64,000 nucleotides of DNA, from the NCBI GenBank assembly GCA_015655015.1, contig JAATFV010000023.1, forward strand, positions 1 through 64,000, given 5' to 3'. Positions within the stretch are counted from its first letter, which is position 1, and the number at the start of each line of letters is the position of its first letter. Position numbers and translations under genes: made by a program. Below the pieces are notes generated by a model. The model made no database searches. It was not told where the DNA came from and saw only the letters and a list, made by a program, of their open reading frames with translations. Positions 18,106 through 27,118 of this stretch are shown in pieces. Source of the DNA: Chitinophagales bacterium (GTDB taxonomy: Bacteria > Bacteroidota > Bacteroidia > Chitinophagales > Chitinophagaceae).

Positions 18106-19860
18106 CTATTGTAAAGGGTCAAACGTTCCGTCCTCCCAACCCTTGGTCTGCACCAGGCTCGGATTATTCCGCAGCTCCGTCCGCATGATAGGCAGGAAAT
18201 AATAGCTGTCCGGTAAGGTCAACGGCTGTAAGACATCCGCCGGCTGTATCGTCAGGGTGAAGCCCGCGGCGACATTACCAGGCACCTTGATATCGGATTC
18301 CAACGCATGACGACGCGTGCCGTTGAGGGTATACAGCATCCTCCAGCGGCGGAGATCCCAGAATCGTTTGTTTTCAAAACAAAGCTCGATACGGCGTTCG
18401 GCAATGATCGCTGCGCGCATTTCAGTCTGTGTCATGCCGGCTTTCAACCCATACAAATTGCCGGTTCCCGGAGTAATGCCGGCCCTGGCCCGGATAGCCG
18501 TCAGCATGTCGTACGCATCCTGAAGCTGGCCCGTCTCATTGGCGGCTTCCGCAAAATTGAGCATCACTTCTGCATAACGCATCTCGATCCAGTCCGTTCC
18601 GGCATTCCAGGCCAGCGCCTGGGTAATGCTGACATCGATCCCCTTGCGGCAATAATAACCGGTGGAGGTCCCGTAATCCGCCAGATAGCCGTCGCCATCG
18701 CCACCGTTTTCCAGCGTACCTTTATAAGTCCATTGGATCCGGTCCGTCTTGCCGCTGAGCGGATAAGGCGCTCCGTTATAGACCACTGTGCTGTAGAAGC
18801 GGGGATCCCTTCCTACCCAGTAATTATTGAAGTCATAACCGGAGGAAGGATCGTTGATCGGCAGGCCATTGGCCATGGGGAACGCTTCCACCATCTCCTG
18901 TGTAGGCTGGGACATGCCCGCCCAGTTATAGGACTCGGACAAAGGCCTGACGCCCGCATCACGCTGATCCGGATTTTCCGGGTTATTATGACGGGTCACC
19001 AGGATATCCTCTTTATTGAGCTCGTTGAACCACAGCTGGCCATAAGGGTCCGTACCGGTAGTAAACAGTCCATATCCATGGGCCTGCAGGTAAGTAAGCG
19101 CCGTTTTGTTGGCATTATAGGCATCGGTCCACAACGAAACATCTCCGCCGGGATTAAATTGCGGGGACGCTTTGTACAACAGCACCCGGCCTTTGAATGC
19201 CAGGGCGGCGCTATGGGTGGCCCTTCCGACATCATTGCCGGTATAGGTATCCGGCAGGAGGGCAGCAGCGCTGTCCAGGTCCTTCAGGATAAAGGCATAA
19301 CATTCCGAGGTCTTGTTTCTTTTAACGAACAGGGAATCGCTCAGCGCTTGCACCTTCGTAATGATCGGTACGCCGCCATACCGTTTTACCATCTCAAAAT
19401 ATTCAAAGGCGCGCAGGAAATATACCTGCCCTTTCAGGCTGGCAATCAGCGCCGGATCCAGCGGGGAAGCATCGATATTCCCGAAAAAGTCATTCATCTT
19501 CCGGATAGTGGCATAGGGCCAGTAATCCAGCGGATCGTTATCGGGCGTGATACGGCCATAGGAGACATCCTGCCCGTGCGTGATGGAATTTCCCCAGCCG
19601 GCCTCGTCGGCATAACTGTCATTATCATCATTCCAGAACCAATCGACCTTTTGCAGATCGCCCGACGGATTCTGATTGCCGCCGGTAGTCTGGAATTCCA
19701 GGTAGATCTGGTTCACATAGGCGTTGATCAGGTTCTCATCCGTCCATACGATGTCACCGGAGATCTGCCCGAGGTTCTGCTTGTCCAGCACCTTTGAACA
19801 TCCCCCAAGGGCAAGGGCTGCGATCGATATAAAAAACAGGTTATATACGTTGCGTTTCAT
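18106..19860 (-). CDS. susD: SusD/RagB-family outer-membrane glycan-binding lipoprotein
   Basis: The 584-residue protein has a lipoprotein signal (residues 1-21, IAALALGGCSK, Cys21). The TPR-rich SusD fold follows: KVLDKQNLGQISGD near the N-terminus, RAFEYFEMVKRYGGVPIIT (the conserved family helix), and the C-terminal EMRYAEVMLNFAEAANETGQ and IIAERRIELCFENKRFWDLR blocks. SusD lids the SusC channel at the cell surface and captures oligosaccharide. It starts 38 bases after the SusC stop, the standard pair order. Its closest functional partner is the receptor at 19899-23399. Confidence 0.96.
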   Translation of the reverse strand: MKRNVYNLFFISIAALALGGCSKVLDKQNLGQISGDIVWTDENLINAYVNQIYLEFQTTGGNQNPSGDLQKVDWFWNDDNDSYADEAGWGNSITHGQDVSYGRITPDNDPLDYWPYATIRKMNDFFGNIDASPLDPALIASLKGQVYFLRAFEYFEMVKRYGGVPIITKVQALSDSLFVKRNKTSECYAFILKDLDSAAALLPDTYTGNDVGRATHSAALAFKGRVLLYKASPQFNPGGDVSLWTDAYNANKTALTYLQAHGYGLFTTGTDPYGQLWFNELNKEDILVTRHNNPENPDQRDAGVRPLSESYNWAGMSQPTQEMVEAFPMANGLPINDPSSGYDFNNYWVGRDPRFYSTVVYNGAPYPLSGKTDRIQWTYKGTLENGGDGDGYLADYGTSTGYYCRKGIDVSITQALAWNAGTDWIEMRYAEVMLNFAEAANETGQLQDAYDMLTAIRARAGITPGTGNLYGLKAGMTQTEMRAAIIAERRIELCFENKRFWDLRRWRMLYTLNGTRRHALESDIKVPGNVAAGFTLTIQPADVLQPLTLPDSYYFLPIMRTELRNNPSLVQTKGWEDGTFDPLQ

Positions 19861-19898
19861 GACATTTTAAAATTTAGCTGACTGAAATAGTACTTTTT

Positions 19899-22800
19899 TT
19901 AAAAGCTGACATTGATCCCACCCGTGAAATTCTTCATGATCGGGTAATAACCCAGGCTACTCGCTTCGGGATCCATGTATTTCATTTTGTCAAACAGCAG
20001 GAATAAATTAGTACCGGTAAAGAATATGCGAACATTGCTGATAGGGCCATTTCCGAGCAGGCGCTTGGGAAGGTTATAAGAGACATTCGCATTCTTCAGC
20101 CGCAGGAAAGATGCATCCCGCAGCCAAAAGCTGGAGGGGACATTCGTCCCGTCCGCATAATACGCCCTTGGAAAGGCAGCATTCGGATTGGAGGGACTCC
20201 AGTGATTAGCCCAGAAAGCATAGGTCCCGTCATTGGTGATCAGCTTGTCCCAGCCGCCGATGCCCTGGAAGAAGATGTCTACGCTGAAGTTTTTCCAGCT
20301 TCCGCTGAGCGTGAGGCCGTAATTGTAACGCGGGTCTGCCTTATCCGAGAGAATGACCTGGTCATTCCCATTGACTACGCCATCCGGCGCGCCGCCGTTC
20401 GGGCCATAAAGGTCGGCATAGCTGAGCGTACCCAGGTCCGTGGGATACCCCTGCAGCGTTAGTTTTTTACCCTGGTCGGCAGTGGTGCGGATCATGCCGG
20501 TGTTTACATACCCGGTGATCACATTGAGAGGCCGGCCGATCTTGCTCAGATAGGAAGGCGTTCCGGGGGATTCATCTATCTTAGTCACTTTACTTTTTGA
20601 ATAACCGACATTCGCCCGTATACTGTACGAGAAATCCTTGCCGGCACGGCCGCTATATCCTACAGCAGCTTCCCATCCCTTTACATCCACAATACCGTAG
20701 TTTTCGTAAGGCAGGGTGAAGCCGAAGGTGACGGGTACGGTCTTTTGCCTGGCCAGCAGCATGTCATAAGTGTGCCGGGTAAAATAATCCACCTGCACCG
20801 TAAGGGCATTGGAGAGGAAACCGGCATCGAGACCAAGATTGACCGAGCGGGTCTTTTCCCAGGTGATATTCGGATTGGGATAGAGACTGGAAGCAATGGC
20901 ATTGGTAGCGGCGCCGAAATAGGGACCGTTATTGACATTATAGCTTTCCTGGTATTGGAACGGACTGACGGCATCATTACCCAACAGGCCGAGGGAACCC
21001 CTGAGCTTCAAATTGCTTACCCAGTTTACGTTATCCTTGAAAAAAGATTCTTCCGACATCCGCCAGGCCGCGGCGGCAGAAGGGAAAAATCCCCAGCGTT
21101 TGCCGGGAGGGAAGATCTGGGACCCGTCATACCGGAAGGCGGTCTCAATAATGTATTTCCCGGCATAGTCATAGTTCAGCCTTCCCACATAGGACAACCT
21201 GCCGGTCTCGTTGGCATTCCCGGAGAAGGAGGTCAGGCTGGGATCGGAGCTGGCAATATACAGCTGATCGATCGCCGGGGTGAGCAGGTTCTGTTTCTGC
21301 CCGCTGAAATAATTATAGTTCCCTTCGGACTGTTCATATACCACGGTAGCGCTGATATGATGCCGGCCGAATTCCTTATCGTAGTTCAGATAAAGGTCCA
21401 GCTGGTAGGTATTGGTCTGACCCATGTCTTCCGAAAGGCTGGAATAAGGCTCCTGGGAGACCACATGGGATCCAACGACCTGGTCGGTCAGGATATGCGA
21501 ATGATCGCCGGTGGTAGCGAAATTATAGACCGTGTATGGCTTGTACAGGGTCTTGTCCACCGTGGAATTGTAATTGTAGCTATAAGAACCCTTGATCTTC
21601 AGCCCGCTGATAAAAGGCACCTTATATTCCAGGGCGATGATGCCGTTATAGGTCTTGAGGTCGCCGCGGATATATCCTTCGTTGTTCAGCACCTCACCGG
21701 GATGCCAGGTGTTGAAATTACCATAGGCCGAATTGCCGACAGGCTTCCCTCCGATGTACATGGGAAAATAAGGGGACATCTGCTGGAACCCATGATAAAG
21801 ATCCGGCAGGGCATTGACCAGGCTATTGGGATATTGCAGATCGTAGGTCCACCAGGGACGATTGCTTTTCTTGATGTTGCCGTCCATCGTCAGGCTGACG
21901 GTAAGGTCCTTGCTGATCTTCGCATCCACGTTCGATCGGATGTTATAACGTTTGTAACCCAGGTTGCTGAAATTCCCGTTCTCATTGAAATAGCCGGCAG
22001 ACATGAAATATTTTATATTTTCCGATCCGCCGTTGACAGAGAGATTGTGCTGGCTGAGAACACCGTCCCTGGAGAGCTCTTTCAGCCAGTTATAGCTATG
22101 GGTCTTGAAATAATCCACCTCATCCGGGCTAAAGTAGCGCGGATCAGCTTCTGCCGCGGTCTGATTATATCCGTCCATCACATAGATGGCATCATTGTTA
22201 AATTGGGTATTCTGATAGGCATTCATCAGCTTAACGGTTCGCGTCGGGCTTTCCGATCCCAGGCTGGCCTTATAGCTGACGACGGGTTTCTGGCTGTTGC
22301 CTCGCTTGGTAGTGACCAGGATCACCCCGTTGGCGGCCCTGGATCCATAAACAGCTGCGCTGGCTGCATCCTTCAGCACGCTGATGCTCTCTACTTCATT
22401 GGGGTCCAATCCGTCCATGCCGGCCTGGTCCCGCACGATGCCGTCTACGACATACAGCGCCTCGGTATTGTTGAAAGTGCCCAGTCCCCGGATGGTGATC
22501 GATGAGGCGGCGCCCGGCACGGTGGCGGAGCTGAGGACAGTCATTCCCGGCACTCTCCCGGCCAGGGCGGTGGAGAGGTTAGAGACAGGCAGGTCGCTCA
22601 GCTGTTTGCCTGCCACGGTAGATATAGCACCCGTCAGGGTCGCCCTTTTCTGGCTGCCGTATCCGACCACCACGACTTCATTTAAATTATTTTTACCCTG
22701 CAGGATCAGGGAGACGGCGATCTTCTTCTTGCCGGAAATGCTCACTCTCATCTCTTCAAAGCCGACGGTGGAGATCACCAGCGAATCTGCATTATCCGGG

Positions 22801-23399
22801 ACATTCAGCTCAAAATAACCGTCGGCGTTCGTGGACGTGCCCATACTGGAGCCCGACACGATCACAGAGGCGCCGGCGATAGGGGTGCCCTTTTCATCTT
22901 TCACCGTACCGCTGATAATATGGTTGACCGGTTTGTCCTGTGTAAGGTCTGCGCCTGTCTTTTCGTCGGTAACGGCCGGCAGGTCCGCGATCTCCTTCCT
23001 GAAGATCAGGATGGTGTTGGTCTCCTGCCGGAAGGACAGACCGGTGTTGGAGAGTATGATCGAGAGGATCTGCTCAATCGGCCGGGTGTCTTTGGACAGG
23101 TTGATATGTTTGTAACGGGAGACCTGCTCCAGGGGATAGGCCATCCGCAGGCCAGAGAGCTTTCCGATGGTATTGAGCGCGCTCCGCAGGGATTCATTGC
23201 GCAGCTCCAGCGTGATCTTTTTATCGACGGAGCTTTGCCCATGCCCGGTATTGGCAATGAGCAGCTGCGCTGACAGAGAAATGGAAAGAATGAACCAGGC
23301 GCTTACCTTCATAAGGAATGATACGTTTAGTTGAGACGTGACGGTAGCCGGAAAGCCTCTGGAGAAGGTTTTTTCAGGCAAAGCAATGTTTTTTTGCAT
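19899..23399 (-). CDS. susC: SusC/RagA-family TonB-dependent transporter with STN domain
   Basis: I use the ATG at 23399 (1166 residues); the upstream extension starts only at TTG. Order: long leader with a signal peptide (about 30-55), STN domain (about 65-140, LELRNESLRSALNTIGKLSG), carboxypeptidase-like domain (about 160-240, ISGTVKDEKGTPIAGASVIV), TonB-box region NEVVVVGYG, plug (about 250-370, IRGLGTFNNTEALYVVDGI), then the 22-strand barrel. The STN domain marks it as signalling through FecR and the sigma factor just upstream. It imports glycan fragments across the outer membrane with SusD. Two other starts are possible at 23312 and 23426. Confidence 0.96.
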   Translation of the reverse strand: MQKNIALPEKTFSRGFPATVTSQLNVSFLMKVSAWFILSISLSAQLLIANTGHGQSSVDKKITLELRNESLRSALNTIGKLSGLRMAYPLEQVSRYKHINLSKDTRPIEQILSIILSNTGLSFRQETNTILIFRKEIADLPAVTDEKTGADLTQDKPVNHIISGTVKDEKGTPIAGASVIVSGSSMGTSTNADGYFELNVPDNADSLVISTVGFEEMRVSISGKKKIAVSLILQGKNNLNEVVVVGYGSQKRATLTGAISTVAGKQLSDLPVSNLSTALAGRVPGMTVLSSATVPGAASSITIRGLGTFNNTEALYVVDGIVRDQAGMDGLDPNEVESISVLKDAASAAVYGSRAANGVILVTTKRGNSQKPVVSYKASLGSESPTRTVKLMNAYQNTQFNNDAIYVMDGYNQTAAEADPRYFSPDEVDYFKTHSYNWLKELSRDGVLSQHNLSVNGGSENIKYFMSAGYFNENGNFSNLGYKRYNIRSNVDAKISKDLTVSLTMDGNIKKSNRPWWTYDLQYPNSLVNALPDLYHGFQQMSPYFPMYIGGKPVGNSAYGNFNTWHPGEVLNNEGYIRGDLKTYNGIIALEYKVPFISGLKIKGSYSYNYNSTVDKTLYKPYTVYNFATTGDHSHILTDQVVGSHVVSQEPYSSLSEDMGQTNTYQLDLYLNYDKEFGRHHISATVVYEQSEGNYNYFSGQKQNLLTPAIDQLYIASSDPSLTSFSGNANETGRLSYVGRLNYDYAGKYIIETAFRYDGSQIFPPGKRWGFFPSAAAAWRMSEESFFKDNVNWVSNLKLRGSLGLLGNDAVSPFQYQESYNVNNGPYFGAATNAIASSLYPNPNITWEKTRSVNLGLDAGFLSNALTVQVDYFTRHTYDMLLARQKTVPVTFGFTLPYENYGIVDVKGWEAAVGYSGRAGKDFSYSIRANVGYSKSKVTKIDESPGTPSYLSKIGRPLNVITGYVNTGMIRTTADQGKKLTLQGYPTDLGTLSYADLYGPNGGAPDGVVNGNDQVILSDKADPRYNYGLTLSGSWKNFSVDIFFQGIGGWDKLITNDGTYAFWANHWSPSNPNAAFPRAYYADGTNVPSSFWLRDASFLRLKNANVSYNLPKRLLGNGPISNVRIFFTGTNLFLLFDKMKYMDPEASSLGYYPIMKNFTGGINVSF

Positions 23400-23443
23400 A
23401 AATTGCAAATAGTTTAAAATGAGCAAACTTGTTTTGAACCGGG

Positions 23444-23482
23444 CCCCTCTGATTGCTGTCCAGGCGTGGGAGGGGTTTTTTA
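23444..23482 (+). terminator. Plus-strand terminator upstream of susC (possible antisense RNA end)
   Basis: CCCCTC (23444-23449) pairs with GAGGGG (23470-23475), and TTTTTT follows immediately (from 23476). This is a plausible intrinsic terminator for plus-strand transcription. All annotated genes here run on the minus strand, so the terminator would end a transcript antisense to the susC leader. Reported as structure only; no matching promoter of good quality was found. Confidence 0.5.
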
Positions 23483-23593
23483 TTGGCAGGTGCCGGAGAA
23501 TTAATTTGTCAATCTTTCATGGCTTTATCGTTTTGGTGATAGTTATCGTTTTGGTTTTCCTTATAATATATTTAAATCACCCCCGGAGGGAGT

Positions 23594-24625
23594 TTATTCG
23601 CATCCCTTTCCGTCAATCTCGATCTCCTTACCTTCCTGCATGCGGACATAACTGGCGTTGCGGATGGTACACAGCATTTCCAGCACATTCTCCAATGCTT
23701 CCGTGCCGCTGAACGACGCTACGATAAGGCATTTCGCCAGTTCCGGATTCTTGAACCGGATGGTCACCCCATATCGCCTGGCTATTACTTCGGCTATTTC
23801 ACCGAAACTATCTCCGTCGAAGACCATGTCCTGTTTTGTCCAGCTGGTCACGAGCTGTTCCGCATTCACCGTTCGCTTTTCCGCCGCCTCTTCAGGGACT
23901 TTGTACACGATCTGCTGATTGGGCGCCAGTTCCGCCAGTATTTTCTTGCCGTCTTCCACCCTTACCTTGCCACCGGTAACGGATACGGTGATCTTATTAC
24001 TATCCGACCTGATATTGAAGGCGGTGCCAAGAACGGTCGTACTGACCTTACCTGTATGAATGATAAAAGGCTTTTTATCGTCATGACGGACATCGAAATA
24101 GGCTTCCCCTTTCAGGGACACTTCCCGTCTGCCCGCCGGGAACACAGCCGGATAATCGAGGGTGCTGCCCGCATGAAGGACTACTGTGCTTCCGTCCGGT
24201 AACACGATATTCCGGGTATAATCCGGGCTCTTTGTTTGAACGGCAGACTTCGGGGAAGTCGCCGCCGGCGCCGTTTTGCCATTATACAACAAGTAGATGC
24301 CCGTAACGATCGCCAGCACGGCAGCGGCGACGCCCGCCATACGCCACCGGCGGGTCGCCGGATAAAGGCCGATCTTTTCAAAGTCGATCTCCCTTTCCCG
24401 GCCCTTCTCCATGATACGGCTGAATACTTTGGACTTATCCGGTCCTGTCCCGGCCATCGTCCCGTTCTCCCAGTTCCGCCACAGCGTGGTGAGCTTGGTG
24501 CTCAGAGCATCGCTGGCCTGCATTTCCTGCACCAGACTCCAGAATTCGGTAAACTCTTCGGGAGTAATGTTACCCCGAACATATTTATCGAACAGATCTT
24601 CCAGACGCATAGGACTTACAGGCAT
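23594..24625 (-). CDS. FecR-family anti-sigma factor of the utilisation locus
   Basis: The 343-residue protein has a cytoplasmic N-terminal domain (1-85, LEDLFDKYVRGNITPEEFTE), a membrane helix (about 94-113, MAGVAAAVLAIVTGIYLLY), the FecR domain (about 135-225, TRNIVLPDGSTVVLHAGST and SLKGEAYFDVRHD) and a DUF4974 C-terminal domain (about 260-335, FDGDSFGEIAEVIARRYGVT). It should relay occupancy of the SusC STN domain to the sigma factor. It lies 145 bases after the sigma gene and 195 bases before susC. A start at 24610 (MRLEDLF) is also possible. Confidence 0.94.
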   Translation of the reverse strand: MPVSPMRLEDLFDKYVRGNITPEEFTEFWSLVQEMQASDALSTKLTTLWRNWENGTMAGTGPDKSKVFSRIMEKGREREIDFEKIGLYPATRRWRMAGVAAAVLAIVTGIYLLYNGKTAPAATSPKSAVQTKSPDYTRNIVLPDGSTVVLHAGSTLDYPAVFPAGRREVSLKGEAYFDVRHDDKKPFIIHTGKVSTTVLGTAFNIRSDSNKITVSVTGGKVRVEDGKKILAELAPNQQIVYKVPEEAAEKRTVNAEQLVTSWTKQDMVFDGDSFGEIAEVIARRYGVTIRFKNPELAKCLIVASFSGTEALENVLEMLCTIRNASYVRMQEGKEIEIDGKGCE

Positions 24626-24769
24626 AGTGCGGTATTATACCTCTAGAGACGGTAAAAAGAAAAGGCAGGTACTATTGGCGGGAAAAAATATTTTTTGTGT
24701 CCCGGTGATCAGCATATCAATGGGAGGAACCCGGGCAGACAGCAGATCAATTAACCGTGGACAAGGCGA

Positions 24770-25378
24770 TCACAACCTGGGAAACATATACAATAGTGTT
24801 ACCAGGACCAAAAAAAGTCCGTCCGGGTATTTCTTCTTGAGCAGGCTGCGGAGGCTGCGCTGGGCGTCGGCCATGGTATTTTTGACGGTCTGATGAGAGA
24901 GGTTCAGCCTTTGGGCGATCTCTTCATGGCTGAGCCCTTCGATGCGATGGAGCGTGAAGACGAGGCGGCGCCTCAGGGACAGGCCGGAAAGGATCTCCCC
25001 GAGCAGCCCCTGGGCTTCCTTGTCGAGGATCCGGTAATCGGCGCCGGGAACTTCGGGTTGCCGGATGGCGTCGAAGATGATCTTTTGATACTTGGCATGG
25101 CGGGCGGCCACCGTAAAGAAATCCATGGCCTTATTGTGGGCTACGCGAAGCAGAAAAGCTTCGAGATTGTGTATGCCGGGTAATAATTCCCGGCCCGTCC
25201 ATAACTTGAGAAATACATCGGCGGCGATCTCTTCTGCCACTTCGGGAGATTTCGTGAGCGCCAGCATGTAATTGTAAAGACGGTCCCAGTGGCGGTCAAA
25301 GATCACTTTAAAGGCCGTTTCACTGCCCTGGGCTACCTGTTCCAGGAGTTCTTTATCATATGGTGGCAGAGCGCTCAC
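24770..25378 (-). CDS. ECF sigma factor of the utilisation locus, GTG start, hydrophobic tail
   Basis: I choose a GTG start at 25378 (202 residues, beginning SALPPYDKELLEQVAQGSET), because no in-frame ATG precedes region 2 and longer versions would run into the divergent esterase gene. Region 2 (about 15-80) has AFKVIFDRHWDRLYNYMLAL and EEIAADVFLKLW. Region 4 (about 125-180) has LSHEEIAQRLNLSHQTVKNT. The last ~20 residues (YPDGLFLVLVTLLYMFPRL) are hydrophobic, as in the other sigma factor of this window. It presumably drives susC and susD when FecR releases or activates it. Confidence 0.9.
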   Translation of the reverse strand: MSALPPYDKELLEQVAQGSETAFKVIFDRHWDRLYNYMLALTKSPEVAEEIAADVFLKLWTGRELLPGIHNLEAFLLRVAHNKAMDFFTVAARHAKYQKIIFDAIRQPEVPGADYRILDKEAQGLLGEILSGLSLRRRLVFTLHRIEGLSHEEIAQRLNLSHQTVKNTMADAQRSLRSLLKKKYPDGLFLVLVTLLYMFPRL

Positions 25379-25469
25379 GTCGTCATGGACACATTTTAGA
25401 GTGCTAAAATAATTAAAATAGCAATACGTGGAAGAAATTATAATTCCGTCAAAATAGTATCTTCCCTCT

Positions 25470-26852
25470 ATGAAAATAAAATTATTGCTTTGTCTGTTGG
25501 TCCTGGACGCCAGCATTTCCCTCGCCAACGTACGTCTTCCGGCGGTGATCGCCGACAACATGGTCCTCCAGCAGCAGTCCTCCGCCCGCCTCTGGGGCTG
25601 GTCCGAACCGGAAGAAAAAATTTATATCACCACTTCCTGGAATAACCGGACCGACTCCGCAAAAGGCACCCGGGACGGCAACTGGGTACTTGCCCTTCCG
25701 ACACCCGCAGCAGGCGGACCTTACACTATCCTCATCAAAGGGCACAATACGATCGAGCTGAAAGGAGTGCTCATCGGCGAAGTATGGGTCTGTTCCGGTC
25801 AATCCAATATGGAAATGAGCGAGACCTGGGGACTGCCGGATGTGAAAAGCGAATTTCCGGCCTGCGCCAATAATAATATCCGCTTCTTCCATATTCCTAA
25901 AACGACATCCCTGACACCACAGGACGACTGCAAGGCCACTTGGTCCGTATGCGATTCCAATGAATTAAAGACCTTCAGCGCCGTGGCGTATTTCTTCGGT
26001 AAGAAATTAAATCAACAGCTGAATGTCCCGGTAGGCCTCATTGAAGCGGCCTGGGGCGGCACCGCGGCAGAAGTGTGGACACCGGCGGAACTGGTGAACA
26101 ACGATCCGACGCTTAAGCAGGCAGCGTCTTTGCTGACACCTTCCAACAGCTGGCCCTATACACCCGGTTATTGTTACAATGGAATGATCGCGCCCATTAC
26201 CCATTTTACCATCGCGGGCTTGTTATGGTACCAGGGGGAAAGCAATGCAGCTACCGCGGGTACCTACGCACCCTTACTGGATACGATGATCTCCTCCTGG
26301 CGTAAAGTCTGGAATGAACCGCTGCCTTTTTATTATGTACAGATCGCACCTTTCGCCTACGAAGCAAAAGAAAATGCCGCTCTGCTGCGCGAACAGCAGG
26401 CAGCTGTCATGAATGGAGAGAATACAGGCATGGTGGTGATCAGCGACCTGGTGGAAGACACGACGAACATACATCCCAAAAACAAGCATGACGTAGGATA
26501 CCGCCTTGCCGCCTGGGCCCTGGCTGATCATTACCATCAGAAAGCTATTATTTACAAAAACCCGGCGTATGTAAGTAAAGAGATTAAAGGCGCAAAGATC
26601 ACCGTGAATATCGGTGAGGCCCCCGGCGGGCTGCTGATAAAAGGCCCTGCCGTGCGGGAACTGTTCATTGCCGGGGACGATAAGATCTTTTATCCCGCCG
26701 AAGTCAAAGCCGAAGGCAGCCGCCTGATCGTTTCGTCACCGAAGGTGAAACAACCCGTCGCCGTCCGCTACCAGTTCAGCAATGCCGGCATCGGCAATAT
26801 CTTCAGCAAGGAAGGCCTGCCGCTGGCGCCCTTCCGGACGGACAGCTGGTAA
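25470..26852 (+). CDS. Sialate-O-acetylesterase-like SGNH esterase
   Basis: The 460-residue protein starts with a signal peptide (1-19) and the family opening VRLPAVIADNMVLQQQSSAR. A small beta domain is interrupted by the SGNH catalytic region: VCSGQSNMEMS (nucleophile Ser112), EAAWGGTAAEVWTP, LLWYQGESNAA and a C-terminal segment IHPKNKHDVGYRLA with the probable His of the catalytic pair. Members remove O-acetyl groups from sialic acids, xylans or other glycans. It is transcribed divergently from the sigma factor across about 90 bases, so both could share a control region. It fits the locus as a periplasmic deacetylase. Confidence 0.88.
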   Translation: MKIKLLLCLLVLDASISLANVRLPAVIADNMVLQQQSSARLWGWSEPEEKIYITTSWNNRTDSAKGTRDGNWVLALPTPAAGGPYTILIKGHNTIELKGVLIGEVWVCSGQSNMEMSETWGLPDVKSEFPACANNNIRFFHIPKTTSLTPQDDCKATWSVCDSNELKTFSAVAYFFGKKLNQQLNVPVGLIEAAWGGTAAEVWTPAELVNNDPTLKQAASLLTPSNSWPYTPGYCYNGMIAPITHFTIAGLLWYQGESNAATAGTYAPLLDTMISSWRKVWNEPLPFYYVQIAPFAYEAKENAALLREQQAAVMNGENTGMVVISDLVEDTTNIHPKNKHDVGYRLAAWALADHYHQKAIIYKNPAYVSKEIKGAKITVNIGEAPGGLLIKGPAVRELFIAGDDKIFYPAEVKAEGSRLIVSSPKVKQPVAVRYQFSNAGIGNIFSKEGLPLAPFRTDSW

Positions 26853-26866
26853 AGGGAACGATAAAT

Positions 26867-26902
26867 GATAAGCCGCCTCATTCAGGTTGAGACGGCTTAT
26901 CT
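26867..26902. terminator. Strong hairpin after the acetylesterase gene
   Basis: GATAAGCCGCCTCA pairs with TGAGACGGCTTATC around a short loop with one mismatch, 15 bases after the stop codon. No clear T-run follows, so efficiency as a terminator is uncertain; mRNA 3'-end protection is an alternative. Confidence 0.55.
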
Positions 26903-27118
26903 ACATGACACGACAGGTAAGACAGGATCTTTCTTATTGTGGTTTTTCATTGCCTAAAAAGTAATCGGGCCGCTGGTTTAAGATGTCAGGAATGGCAAAA
27001 TAGAATGGATAATAGCAAAAGCCGCTGTCAAAAAGAAGAAGAAATGTCTATTGCTAACAGTACTACAATATAAGTGTTTTTTCGGATATAATAAACATTG
27101 TATTTATACGTATACAGT

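Noticed and set aside
18307-19797. Plus-strand 496-codon frame opposite susD
   Set aside because: It is a shadow of the SusD gene with no domain or ribosome-binding context.
20745-22505. Long plus-strand frame of 586 codons opposite susC
   Set aside because: It mirrors a strongly supported SusC gene, has no recognisable domain, and results from the codon bias of the opposite strand.
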